Source of the DNA: Hofstenia miamia
Lineage: Eukaryota > Xenacoelomorpha > Acoela
Length of the DNA: 64,000 nt
Assembly (NCBI GenBank): GCA_004352715.1
Contig: SCFE01000116.1
Coordinates: 108,013-172,012 of the forward strand
Direction of reading: 5' to 3'
Shown: positions 24,606 to 36,351 of the stretch, piece after piece
Position numbering within the stretch: position 1 is the first letter of the stretch
Layout: every line of letters begins with the position of its first letter
Program-made: the position numbers and the translations under genes
Notes under the pieces: model-generated
Database searches by the model: none
The model's input: the letters and a program-made list of their open reading frames with translations, nothing else
Told to the model about the DNA's origin: nothing

Positions 24606-24965
24606 GCGCTAAGTATTAGGGTAAATTGGTTTGGGCAATACTTAGCGCGAATTTTGGGTTTGGCCAAACAAGCCACAGATCAATTTATAAAAGTGTTTAG
24701 TGATGCCGTTTAGGGTATTATATGTATGTCTAAACAAATTTCGAAATTGTTTACACATTTGAAAAAAAATAAAAAATATTTATATAGTATAATTAGCGCG
24801 AGCATAAATACTATATAATGAAATATTTTATGCTTAGCGCGAATAAGTATAATTAGCGCGAATATACATATTAAAAATACTTAGCGAAATATAAATATGA
24901 GTTTTAAATACTTAACGAATATATATATCTATATATATATATATTTGTATGTGTATGTATATATA
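24573..24965. repeat. TA-bounded array of a TTAGCGCGA word
   Basis: Between a (TA)n tract (24573-24602) and TA-rich sequence (about 24918-24965) the word TTAGCGCGA occurs exactly four times on the plus strand (24642, 24793, 24834, 24853). It occurs once inverted with one change (24604-24612) and twice decayed (TTAGCGAAA about 24881, TTAACGAAT about 24907). CGCGCTAAGTATT (24605-24617) and AATACTTAGCGCG (24637-24649) form a perfect 13-bp inverted pair around a 19-base loop. TATATAGTAT and ATACTATATA (24781-24790, 24808-24817) form another. No protein is encoded. Confidence 0.7.
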
Positions 24966-25895
24966 CAATCACTAAGAATGCAATTCATTTCAAAATTAAA
25001 TTCAAAATATTTCAATCAACGAATTCAAATTTAGAATCACCATTGTTAGTTAGCAGAATGGTTTATTTTTAATCATGGAGTTTAGTTGATAAATATATTT
25101 TTCGTTTTGAAATAAATATTTAATAGATTAATGTAGCGAAGTCTGTGTTTTTTGTAAGCTTTAGCTACATGCAATTATAAATTACTGTACAATCCTTGTC
25201 TTTCATTATGCAGATAAACATGTATAAACATACAATATCACACAATGTACTACATGTAGATTGAAAAAAATTTGAACATTGCTTATTGTATTGCTTTACA
25301 TCTGATAGATGACACATTGGCACACTGATAATTCAATGCTGTGTCTATTCATATTCGGAATTCTATACATGCGCATACATGCACAGGCACTATAACACTT
25401 ACATGTAGAAATCAATGATGGCATGGATGCTGCAATGTCGTCTGATTTACATTTCTTCTAGGTGTAAGCACTGCTATTATATAAAAAATCTGCGGGTGTG
25501 GCGTGGAAATAATTTTTTTTCTTGCAGTTGGGGTATTGGTTGGGAACATATTTTAAAAAATATGTGGGCTTACTTTGGGTTGAGTATAGCCGTTGTGGGT
25601 GCGGATTGGGTTGGGTATGAAAATTAGTATCCACATTTACCCTTAGTTATAAATGCTTTAAAATAATTCATGCACTGTTTAATGGAAAATTATTGCCTAA
25701 ACTAAGACAAACTTAAAATATATTGAATATCTATTTATGTAATTTTGAGACTTGAGTCACAATGTATACAAATGTATGCATTCTATATTTTACTAACTAA
25801 AACTGTTTTTGATTTTTTTGAAATATTTATAATAACCACACAAAACTACAATAAATGATGTTTTCAATAATAATTGAATTGCAATGACTGAAGGG
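24966..25895. other. Intergenic, nothing recognised
   Basis: No gene recognised. 25490-25620 is G-rich on the plus strand (GTGGGTGCGGATTGGGTTGG) and echoes 18085-18180. The 8-base target duplication of the next element occupies 25888-25895. Confidence 0.4.
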
Positions 25896-26137
25896 CAGGG
25901 GCGTACCCAGGATTTTCTGACGGGGGGACATCATTGTTATTCCCTAAAGCGGGGCGAAGCCCCGCGAAAATTTTTGAAAATATTGAGAAAATAGACCCTA
26001 AAAAATCCATTTCACGATCCTCGATTTTAAATTTTTCAATTTTTTACTAAATTTTTTTGATTTATCCCGTCAAAATTAAATTTGGCAACCTGACGGAGGG
26101 GGACATTCCACCATGTCCCCCCCTGGGTACGCCACTG
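25896..26137. mobile_element. Intact hAT-type MITE, 242 bp, with 8-bp target duplications
   Basis: The element starts CAGGGGCGTACCCAGGATTT and ends CCTGGGTACGCCACTG, so its ends are inverted copies of CAG.GGCGTACCCAGG. It is flanked on both sides by CTGAAGGG (25888-25895 and 26138-26145), the 8-bp target duplication expected of hAT transposases. Inside, 25949-25965 is a perfect hairpin: GCGGGGC, GAA, GCCCCGC. There is no coding capacity; it would need a transposase from elsewhere. Confidence 0.92.
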
Positions 26138-26145
26138 CTGAAGGG

Positions 26146-27245
26146 GATATATGCGTGATATATTATACCAGCAGGTTAACTTTGAGTGGCTTATATATGG
26201 TTTCCTGTTAATTTTTATTTTATTTTTGAAATGCTCTATAATCAATTCTAATTAAAACTTCATAGTTTTAAGAAAATAATTATATTATTTAGACGGCAGA
26301 TTGATAAGGTAGAAATTTTATCAAAAGTATTTTAATTATTAATTTGGCAAAACTTTATGCCACTGGAGTGCTATAGACATCGGTAGGCCTTGACAGCAAA
26401 CGGGTTAATTATTGCTTTACACACAACTACTCGTAATGCACTAACATCATCATGATATGCACTTAAAGTTTAATCACTTAGAAATCCTCAGAATTATAGC
26501 CTAATGACACTCATCGTATTATCTGTTCAATCATTGAATTGACAGCCGATGACGTTAATTGCTCTACGATAGAATAATGTCCTCCAATAATAGTCTATAT
26601 ATCAATGTATTTGAATTATGTATATATTTGCATAGGAAATATATTTTCGTATGGAAAAATTAGAATAGGTAAAAATCTTTAAAACACTGAACTAGGGCCT
26701 GAAAGTGAAAAAATTCTTTGAATATTATCACACTTGGAAATGCATTTTTTAGAAGAAACTATTTGAAATCATTTATGAAATGTTGAATGGAGTGAATAAG
26801 ACAACGCTCCATCCTCTACAAAACTGCATGGTAATTTATTTTAGACCCAATCCTAACCGAAAGAAAATTTTCAAATTCTTTGAAAGTGTTTTAAAAAAAT
26901 CAAATAAATTTTTTAAAATTCAGGTTTGATAATAGATTGAGAACAAAAGCAAACAATAAGCAAAAAAAATCTACTCATCTTCATTACATGACTGTTTTTC
27001 CAAAACACAGTTTACATAACTATTAGTGACAAATGGTGTTCACAACCATTTGATTCCGAATCCGTCACTACAAACAACAAAGAAAACAATGCGATTTTTG
27101 TCTTAACTTGATGCCAGTTAAATTCAGTATGCTTAAACAGATAAACTGTTCGTTTGTTAGCACATTATTTCCTTCGTGAATTTGTATTTATGAAGCTTTT
27201 GAGAATCAAAGGTAAAAAATACTTTCATCATTTTAACAATAGCAA
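26146..27245. other. Intergenic, nothing recognised
   Basis: A+T-rich DNA with no recognised gene, upstream of the duplicated gene region. Confidence 0.45.
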
Positions 27246-27718
27246 ATTCAACATTAATTAATAATTTTCACTATTGATAAATTGTAAAAATAGGATACTA
27301 AATTATCTTTTATTGAGATAAGCACCAAAAATCCATTTATAACAGTATTTTAATGATAGTTAACACTTTAAATGAAAAATGAATTAATGCCAAGTCTATT
27401 CACATGATAAATCACTAGTGGCATCATTTAATAGTCAATGTGTAGAAATACGAGCACATCACATGTAATTTTCAGCTCGAACCCCAATATACGATAAAGA
27501 CATTTTAAAATACATTTTCTCGATGGATTACAAAATAGTAATCCATGATTTTCCCAACCTTCAAATTATTTTGACTGACTTATACATGATGCTATAAAAA
27601 TGCTAATCAGCTTAAATTTTCATAAGTTTTCAAAAAATGAGGATCATTAAAGCCCATGCCCGCAAAATTTTTAAATTTGTAAAATTTTGAATTACGAGAG
27701 GGAAAAATATTACATAAT
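27246..27718. repeat. Contig end repeated at 27720 and 32721
   Basis: Runs to the single N at 27719 and is near-identical to the starts of the next two contigs. It differs from them by an indel of about 20 bases near 27510 (ACATTTTCTCGATGGATTAC region present only here) and scattered substitutions, as expected for haplotypes. Confidence 0.85.
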
Positions 27719-28494
27719 NACATTAATTAATAATTTTCACTATTGATAAATTGTAAAAATAGGATACTAAATTATCTTTTATTGAGATAAGCACCAAAAA
27801 TCCATTTATAACAGTATTTTAATGATAGTTAACACTTTAAATGAAAAATGAATTAATGCCAAGTCTATTCACATGATAAATCACTAGTGGCATCATTTAA
27901 TAGTCAATGTGTAGAAATACGAGCACATCACATGTAATTCTCAGCTCGAACCCCAATATACGATAAAGACATTTAAAACTAAATAGTAATCCATGATTTT
28001 CCCCAACTTCAAATTATTTTGACTGACTTATACATGATGCTATAAAAATGCTAATCAGCTTAAATTTTCATAAGTTTTCAAAAAATGAGGATCATTAAAG
28101 CCCATGCCCGCAAAATTTTTAAATTTGTAAAATTTTGAATTACGAGAGGGAAAAATATTACATAATATGTAACTTATTAAAATAAATCAATGATTACACT
28201 TACGATTGAATTATTTTAAGCAAAAACATACATTGTAGCTATTACAATAAAAAATCTGTTAAAGAGATAAGTTGTCTTCAAAGCAAGGAAGTTTAGCACA
28301 CAATTTGGATCGTCTATCACCTTCAAGTTAGAGCAGAACAGGGAGTTGTGATTAACATGGGTTTGTAGATCCCTCAATTGGTAAATTGAGATATCTACTC
28401 CAGCTAAAAATTATATTCTAAAATAATTAAGAAAGCGCAAAACGCAGAAAATTTTTTTCATCAATTAATTGAAAATCGATTTAGATGCAGTTTT

Positions 28495-30534
28495 ATGACA
28501 AACCCACCTCCTCCGTCGTACAATAACTTATACCCAGGTGATAAATTTCCTCCTGCTCCTGTTCCTCCTGGAGTTATCACTCCTAATTTGCCTGGATATT
28601 CTGAAAAAAACATTTCTTCAAAATCAGGAGGGTATGATAATCCTACAAATGCATCAACAAGCACTTCTTCCCAAAGTTATCCCAGACAACAAGGAAACTC
28701 ACAGAATATAACCTACGTTAACCCTCCAATGGCGCAAGCACTTCCACCTGGTACTTATAATGCAACACTCGTGATAGAAGACCCGACCAGACGACGAAAT
28801 CAAATGAAGAAAAATAGAAAACGACGACGGGTAAGTTTTCAAGGGAACGAAATGCTTCAGAAATAAGGCTGAGCATGCCATAGAGATATCTACTAGTATT
28901 ATTGAATAAAGTTTTGTGAATTTGAAATATTTAAAGAGAGCTGAATTCCTCGTTTCTAACCCACAAAATGTAAATTTTTACTATAAGTATTAATAATTTC
29001 TCCTCATCAGTTTAATCTGATTGAGTTAAATTTTTATATAATTAATGCTTTTCAAATTAAGAAATTACAACATAGGTAATTATTCGGGTTGCACAACCTT
29101 CCAAAATTCTTATGTTAAATGTAGAGATGAAGATTTTAGTGGTACAGTTTTTGCAATATCAACACTGAACCCAAAACTTCGGTAGTATACACTATATATA
29201 TTTGAAGCCTATTTTGCTAATATTTACTTTAATCGGAATAGAGCACATTGCTTAACATTTTCGACTATAATTTATTAATCTTCAGAAATAATAAGATTTG
29301 TGGAAAATTGATTAAGATTTTACGATATACAACAATAATTAATTTATACAAATACATTTAGAATGATCTTATGTTCTTCTGTCAATTTAACAGCATTGAT
29401 TTTTCATGATCTTTAATTAGTATGGCTTCAGATATTTTTGATTTGTTTGATCTTAAAACTATGGTTAGGATACAGTATGTTAGCATAGCCCAAAATTATA
29501 CATAAAAATTACCATACTTCTGCTTTGATATACCCACTTTCAAATCCAATTTAAAACTAATTATTGATGAAAAATTTTGTTGAATTTCAAAATATCATAC
29601 ATACCAAACTTCAAAAGGCTATTCAAAAAGATATCAATCTGGTTGCTTTCGCTAAGCAAACAACACTTGGTGGGTATTTCGAAACTATTTAAGCCACATG
29701 TGCCTATTTGTATTCTCAACCCGAACGCTTTTCTGAATCTAAAAAGGGGAATAGTATTGGCTTATCTGTAACCCAGCTGCATGCTCCACCCATGTCCAAC
29801 CTTTTCTATGAATCGGATTTTTTGAACGATTTGAACCAGGACGAAGCAAGAAAGTGGTTCGATCGCTTCTTTACCCCGCAAAACTAAAATGAAAATGTGG
29901 ATATTTTAAAATTTCAACATTAATTTTTCATTTGCAAAAATTTATTGTTTTTTGATTCTGAAAAATAAGTTTTAATCCTTTTAATATTGAATTATTGCAA
30001 TAATATTTGATTTAATTTTTTGCTTGAGAATTTTCTGGACAAAAGTAGATAACATTGATGTATTCAGTTTAATTCCATCATAGAGGCCAAATGATAAGAA
30101 TCTCTTTGCAAGCAGTCATAGTGGATGTATGCTTTTTAATAGCATTTTAACTTTTCTTAAATTTTCTATCAGAAAATGAAAGTAACTGTTCTGTTCATTA
30201 GAGTGATCTTAGAATTTGTATTTTTACAAGTATTGAAGTAGTGACCCTGAAACTAATAAGGTTGCAATTTCTTTAAAAGCGTTATTATGATATTGCAATC
30301 TAACATGCCAAGTTTGTTGCCAGTATAATATTATCTCTCATAACAAATAATCAATTAAATGTATTAGTCGAAGCTATATTTAAAAACCAATTTATGCTCA
30401 ATCTATAATAAACGAAATCTAATTCATCTTTTTAGACGGTGACTTGTTGCAGAATAACTGCCTTCATTATTTTGCTTCTCATTCCAATGCTCATAATTTT
30501 TCTCTCGTACAGCTTTTTCTCGAAGGGTGATTAA
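28495..30534 (+). CDS. Proline-rich single-pass membrane protein with PPxY motif, two exons (copy A)
   Basis: Exon 1 is 28495-28830 (112 codons) and exon 2 is 30436-30534 (32 codons plus stop); both borders are in phase 0. The donor CGG|GTAAGT and acceptor TTTTTAG|ACG are good. The 144-residue product opens MTNPPPPSYNNLYPG, containing PPSY, a PPxY motif of the kind bound by WW domains (for example NEDD4-type ubiquitin ligases). A long Pro/Ser/Asn/Thr-rich low-complexity part follows, then a basic patch KKNRKRRR (about 105-112), a Cys pair and a hydrophobic helix ITAFIILLLIPMLIIFLSY (about 119-137), ending SFFSKGD. Known biology of such layouts: an anchored protein with a cytosolic tail recruiting WW partners; orientation here is inferred from the basic patch. 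I do not recognise the family. Another ATG at 28485 opens a short overlapping frame, and ATTTAG at 28484 could be an acceptor for an untranslated first exon. Confidence 0.8.
28905..28910 (+). promoter_or_regulatory. Intronic poly(A) signal AATAAA
   Basis: AATAAA lies 39 bases after the stop (28864-28866) reached if the intron is not removed, followed by a T/G-rich GTTTTGTGAATTTG. Use of it would yield a 123-residue form ending VSFQGNEMLQK without the membrane helix. It is present in both copies. Confidence 0.45.
29567..29887 (+). pseudogene. Unidentified coding-like frame inside the intron, one in-frame stop (copy A)
   Basis: From ATG at 29567 the frame runs 106 codons to TAA at 29885-29887, interrupted by one TAA at codon 42 (29690-29692). 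The part after the stop looks protein-like: SVTQLHAPPMSNLFYESD and DLNQDEARKWFDRFFTPQ. It lies in the intron of the PPxY gene on the same strand. In copy B one change is silent (GAC to GAT) and one is K to N next to the start. I do not recognise it. It could be a retrocopy, an old exon, or chance. Confidence 0.4.
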
Positions 30535-31389
30535 AATATGACAAATTGTAAACATTAGTTAACAGTGCGATAAAATTATTTCCAATATTTTGATCTTGCA
30601 TTACATATTCATTTGTTTTAGTTTTTTAAAACTTCAGAAAAGTCATTCTACATAACTACTACTAAGAGTTTGAAGATGCTATTGTTACAATTTTGGGAAC
30701 ATCGCATTATTGTTTCTTTTTAAAATTTGCAAATTTTAGGAGCATATATATATATTTGAGCATGTATTTTACAAGTGTTTTCTGAAAATAACATACATTT
30801 ACTATTCATGGAAAATACAGCATCATTGAATCAATTTATATAGAATTAAAGGAACCAAGCTTAAACAAAAACGATGAATATAAATACAAACTAAATTTAC
30901 CGAAAATATTATTAAAAAAAAATATATATATATATAAAAATATGTAATTTGATGAATATTTTGTAAATTTTATAGTGGGAAACTTTTTGAAAATGGCAGC
31001 GGCATGCCGAAACATGTTAAATAAATGATGCGTTTCTTTTTTAAATTCATATATAAACTCAAGAATTTTGAATGTAGCCTAATGTTGAATTATGTTATTT
31101 AGAATATAATCTATAATTTGAAAACATGATTTATCCACTATTGGCAAGACCCGCACTTAGGTAGCATTCACACTCATAGAGTATACAGAAATACAGGGTC
31201 ATCTTTGAGGACATTTCCACAAACATTTCTTATTATTCCAAAAGAATCAAAGTTAAAATATGACATTTTTGGCACAACAATTTATTTTTCATTGCATATT
31301 GAAATGTATATAGCAGAAATTTCAATTCCATTGTTTTTAAGAGCTTATTAAAAGTATATGCATAAATATTAAATGCATGTAAAATACAG

Positions 31390-32130
31390 TGCTATCATCG
31401 AAACAACTGCTTACTCTCTGCACAATGGAAGCTTTCAGTTCATTCAAGTTGCTAGGGCAACACCTGTAGACTGCATTCTTCAAATATCTCCGAAAGTAGA
31501 AACCTGGTGTTGAGAGATTTGGCGATCGTGCTAGCATAAGGAGTGGGGGCATTTTTTTAAATTCATCAATCATGAAAAACAGGAAGTTTCGCCCGATGGA
31601 AATGGAATGGGCCCTAATTTTGCTGAAACCAATGATCCACTATTCCTTCTTTTTGAAGCTCTAGCATGTAGAGAGTTTGAAGCGTTTAAATAATTGTCAT
31701 ACTTAACAGTCGGCTGACAAAAAAAAGAATGCTCAACGCAAGCGTGTAGAGCTCATTCAAATCCACACAACAACATTCGGCGACGAATATTCCTTTATCA
31801 GACTTCGTTGTGGCCTCTTCTTACCCCATATCTTGCAATTGAGGCGATCTACTGCTACCCTCATATGAAAGATTGCTTCATCTGAAGTTATCAATTTTGC
31901 AATACAACCAGTCTCCTCGTTTTTCTCAATCATAGTCTCACACTCTTGTCACTTTGTCCTCATCACTCAAGCATTGGTGTAGTTGAAGTTTGTAGGGTTT
32001 CATTCCTAAGCACTGTCGAAGTATGGAATGCGTTGATCCAAACAAGATATCCAGCGCATTATTAATTCATTAACGGAATGAAAGTCATCAGGAGACTTTG
32101 GCTTGCTTGAATACAAACCTGTGTTAAAAA
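31390..32130 (-). pseudogene. Tc1/mariner-superfamily transposase relic, third family (copy A, near full length)
   Basis: On the minus strand, from N to C: SILRQCLGMKPYKLQLHQ and LSDEDKVTRV (about 31950-32040), then SDEAIFHMRVAVDRLNCKIW with the first catalytic aspartate (about 31830-31890), KKRPQRSLIKEYSSPNVVVW, and near the C-terminus ARSPNLSTPGFYFRRYLKNA with VYRCCPSNLNELKASIVQ (31400-31530). This order matches transposases with SDEA.FHLSG.VN..N.R.W and RSPDL.PLDFFLWG blocks. Stops and frameshifts interrupt it. It sits downstream of the PPxY gene in opposite orientation. In copy B the C-terminal half is deleted. Confidence 0.82.
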
Positions 32131-33500
32131 ACTTCCCACTGAAAACAAGATGTCCTTCAAACAGCACTTGGAATGCTAACTATTTGATTTACTCCATCAA
32201 ACATATTGAATTGTTATCATGATATCAATGCTTTATGAAGGGCACTATATGTACGTCTCCACTTTGCATGCAATTGTTTCATTGACGATAAAAATTAACT
32301 ATATAGAACAGTGCATGTAATGTAATAGGTTAATCATCATGAAGGGGCAAGAAGAAGCCAACCTACTTTAAACATCAACTAAAAATGATTGTTTCTAAGC
32401 TTATAATAGTGTTTCAAAGTTATAAAAAAAACATACAGACCAAAAATTAAATGAAGTTTATTTGAAACTAAGATAGGTAATTTTTGTAGCTACTTCTACA
32501 TTGAACTTAAACATTAATTTATGGTGATTTAGTCAGAGCTATCAATTAATTCCTATGAACCACGCATGTGCAATATTTTTCAATTGAATAACAAATATAA
32601 ATGCATAATGATTTTCGCAAATTGTAATAAAGCTTAATATCAGGTATTCAACAAAGAACACCCATGATTATCATACAAACTCAAAGTTTGAGGAACACGT
32701 TCAATAAAAACTTGTGCAANATTCAACATTAATTAATAATTTTCACTATTGATAAATTGTAAAAATAGGATACTAAATTATCTTTTATTGAGATAAGCAC
32801 CAAAAATCCATTTATAACAGTATTTTAATGATAGTTAACACTTTAAATGAAAAATGAATTAATGCCAAGTCTATTCACATGATAAATCACTAGTGGCATC
32901 ATTTAATAGTCAATGTGTAGAAATACGAGCACATCACATGTAATTCTCAGCTCGAACCCCAATATACGATAAAGACATTTAAAACTAAATAGTAATCCAT
33001 GATTTTCCCCAACTTCAAATTATTTTGACTGACTTATACATGATGCTATAAAAATGCTAATCAGCTTAAATTTTCATAAGTTTTCAAAAAATGAGGATCA
33101 TTAAAGCCCATGCCCGCAAAATTTTTAAATTTGTAAAATTTTGAATTACGAGAGGGAAAAATATTACATAATATGTAACTTATTAAAATAAATCAATGAT
33201 TACACTTACGATTGAATTATTTTAAGCAAAAACATACATTGTAGCTATTACAATAAAAAATCTGTTAAAGAGATAAGTTGTCTTCAAAGCAAGGAAGTTT
33301 AGCACACAATTTGGATCGTCTATCACCTTCAAGTTAGAGCAGAACAGGGAGTTGTGATTAACATGGGTTTGTAGATCCCTCAATTGGTAAATTGAGATAT
33401 CTACTCCAGCTAAAAATTATATTCTAAAATAATTAAGAAAGCGCAAAACGCAGAAAATTTTTTTCATCAATTAATTGAAAATCGATTTAGATGCAGTTTT

Positions 33501-35552
33501 ATGACAAACCCACCTCCTCCGTCGTACAATAACTTATACCCAGGTGATAAATTTCCTCCTGCTCCTGTTCCTCCTGGAATTATCACTCCTAATTTGCCTG
33601 GATATTCTGAAAAAAACATTTCTTCAAAATCAGGAGGGTATGATAATCCTACAAATGCATCAACAAGCACTTCTTCCCAAAGTTATCCCAGACAACAAGG
33701 AAACTCACAGAATATAACCTACGTTAACCCTCCAATGGCGCAAGCACTTCCACCTGGTACTTATAATGCAACACTCGTGATAGAAGACCCGACCAGACGA
33801 CGAAATCAAATGAAGAAAAATAGAAAACGACGACGGGTAAGTTTTCAAGGGAACGAAATGCTTCAGAAATAAGGCTGAGCATGCCATAGAGATATCTACT
33901 AGTATTATTGAATAAAGTTTTGTGAATTTGAAATATTTAAAGAGAGCTGAATTCCTCGTTTCTAACCCACAAAATGTAAATTTTTACTATAAGTATTAAT
34001 AATTTCTCCTCTTCAGTTTAATCTGATTGAGTTAAATTTTTATATAATTAATGCTTTTCAAATTAAGAAATTACAACATAGGTAATTATTCGGGTTGCAC
34101 AACCTTCCAAAATTCTTATGTTAAATGTAGAGATGAAGATTTTAGTGGTACAGTTTTTGCAATATCAACACTGAACCCAAAACTTCGGTAGTATACACTA
34201 TATATATTTGAAGCCTATTTTGCTAATATTTACTTTAATCGGAATAGAGCACATTGCTTAACATTTTCGACTATAATTTATTAATCTTCAGAAATAATAA
34301 GATTTGTGGAAAATTGATTAAGATTTTACGATATACAACAATAATTAATTTATACAAATACATTTAGAATGATCTTATGTTCTTCTGTCAATTTAACAGC
34401 ATTGATTTTTCATGATCTTTAATTAGTATGGCTTCAGATATTTTTGATTTGTTTGATCTTAAAACTATGGTTAGGATACAGTATGTTAGCATAGCCCAAA
34501 ATTATACATAAAAATTCGCAAAAGAATTACCATACTTCTGCTTTGATATACCCACTTTCAAATCCAATTTAAAACTAATTATTGATGAACAATTTTGTTG
34601 AATTTCAAAATATCATACATACCAAACTTCAAAAGGCTATTCAAAAAGATATCAATCTGGTTGCTTTCGCTAAGCAAACAACACTTGGTGGGTATTTCGA
34701 AACTATTTAAGCCACATGTGCCTATTTGTATTCTCAACCCGAACGCTTTTCTGAATCTAAAAAGGGGAATAGTATTGGCTTATCTGTAACCCAGCTGCAT
34801 GCTCCACCCATGTCCAACCTTTTCTATGAATCGGATTTTTTGAACGATTTGAACCAGGATGAAGCAAGAAAGTGGTTCGATCGCTTCTTTACCCCGCAAA
34901 ACTAAAATGAAAATGTGGATATTTTAAAATTTCAACATTAATTTTTCATTTGCAAAAATTTATTGTTTTTTGATTCTGAAAAATAAGTTTTAATCCTTTT
35001 AATATTGAATTATTGCAATAATATTTGATTTAATTTTTTGCTTGAGAATTTTCTGGACAAGAGTAGATAACATTGATGGATTCAGTTTAATTCCATCATA
35101 GAGGCCAAATGATAAGAATCTCTTTGCAAGCAGTCATAGTGGATGTATGCTTTTTAATAGCATTTTAACTTTTCTTAAATTTTCTATCAGAAAATGAAAG
35201 TAACTGTTCTGTTCATTAGAGTGATCTTAGAATTTGCATTTTTACAAGTATTGAAATAGTGACCCTGAAACTAATAAGGTTGCAATTTCTTTAAAAGCGT
35301 TATTATGATATTGCAATCTAACACGCCAAGTTTGTTGCCAGTATAATATTATCTCTCATAACAAATAATCAATTAAATGTATTAGTCGAAGCTATATTTA
35401 AAAACCAATTTATGCTCAATCTATAATAAACGAAATCTAATTCATCTTTTTAGACGGTGACTTGTTGCAGAATAACTGCCTTCATTATTTTGCTTCTCAT
35501 TCCAATGCTCATAATTTTTCTCTCGTACAGCTTTTTCTCGAAGGGTGATTAA
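33501..35552 (+). CDS. Proline-rich single-pass membrane protein with PPxY motif, two exons (copy B)
   Basis: Same gene as at 28495-30534. Exon 1 is 33501-33836 and exon 2 is 35454-35552, with the same GTAAGT donor, TTTTAG acceptor and phase 0 join. The intron is 1617 bases against 1605 in copy A; the difference is a 12-base insertion (CGCAAAAGAATT) near 34517. The protein differs by one visible residue: PPGIITPN here and PPGVITPN in copy A. The PPSY motif, the basic patch KKNRKRRR, the Cys pair and the C-terminal hydrophobic helix are unchanged. One conservative change with intronic indels fits two alleles better than two diverged genes. Function unknown beyond a probable membrane-anchored WW-domain ligand. 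Confidence 0.8.
33911..33916 (+). promoter_or_regulatory. Intronic poly(A) signal AATAAA (copy B)
   Basis: Same position relative to the retained-intron stop as in copy A, with the same T/G-rich run after it. Confidence 0.45.
34585..34905 (+). pseudogene. Unidentified coding-like frame inside the intron (copy B)
   Basis: Counterpart of 29567-29887, with the same in-frame TAA at codon 42, one silent change and one K-to-N change. The shared stop shows it is not a sequencing slip in one contig. Confidence 0.4.
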
Positions 35553-36351
35553 AATATGACAAATTGTAAACATTAGTTAACAGTGCGATAAAATTATTTC
35601 CAATATTTTGATCTTGCATTACATATTCATTTGTTTTAGTTTTTTAAAACTTCAGAAAAGTCATTCTACATAACTACTACTAAGATTTTGAAGATGCTAT
35701 TGTTACAATTTTGGGAACATCGCATTATTGTTTCTTTTTAAAATTTGCAAATTTTAGGAGCATATATATATATTTGAGCATGTATTTTACAAGTGTTTTC
35801 TGAAAATAACATACATTTACTATTCATGGAAAATACAGCATCATTGAATCAATTTATATAGAATTAAAGGAACCAAGCTTAAACAAAAACGATGAATATA
35901 AATACAAACTAAATTTACCGAAAATATTATTAAAAAAAAATATATATATATATAAAAATATGTAATTTGATGAATATTTTGTAAATTTTATAGTGGGAAA
36001 TTTTTGAAAATGGCAGCGGCAGGCCGAAACATGTTAAATAAATGATGCGTTTCTTTTTTAAATTCATATATAAACTCAAGAATTTTGAATGTAGCCTAAT
36101 GTTGAATTATGTTATTTAGAATATAATCTATAATTTGAAAACATGATTTATCCGCTATTGGCAAGACCCGCACTTAGGTAGCATTCACACTCATAGAGTA
36201 TACAGAAATACAGGGTCATCTTTGAGGACATTTCCACACACATTTCTTATTATTCCAAAAGAATCAAAGTGAAAATATGACATTTTTGGCACAACAATTT
36301 ATTTTTCATTGCATATTGAAGTGTATATAGCAGAAATTTCAATTCCATTGT

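Larger units (their letters stand above)
27720..32719. repeat. 5.0-kb duplicated contig, copy A
   Basis: The whole contig between the Ns at 27719 and 32720 is matched by 32721-37218. Differences are scattered single bases, a 12-base indel in the gene's intron and one deletion of about 0.5 kb in copy B (absent: about 31338-31856). Because copy A starts and ends at Ns and adds no unique sequence, it is probably an alternative haplotype placed in line. Confidence 0.85.

Noticed and set aside
28461-28881. Minus-strand frames opposite the PPxY exon
   Set aside because: Antisense shadows of the proline-rich exon.
29577-29771. 64-codon frame in the PPxY gene intron, repeated at 34595
   Set aside because: It is a shifted-frame shadow of the more protein-like 29567-29887 frame.
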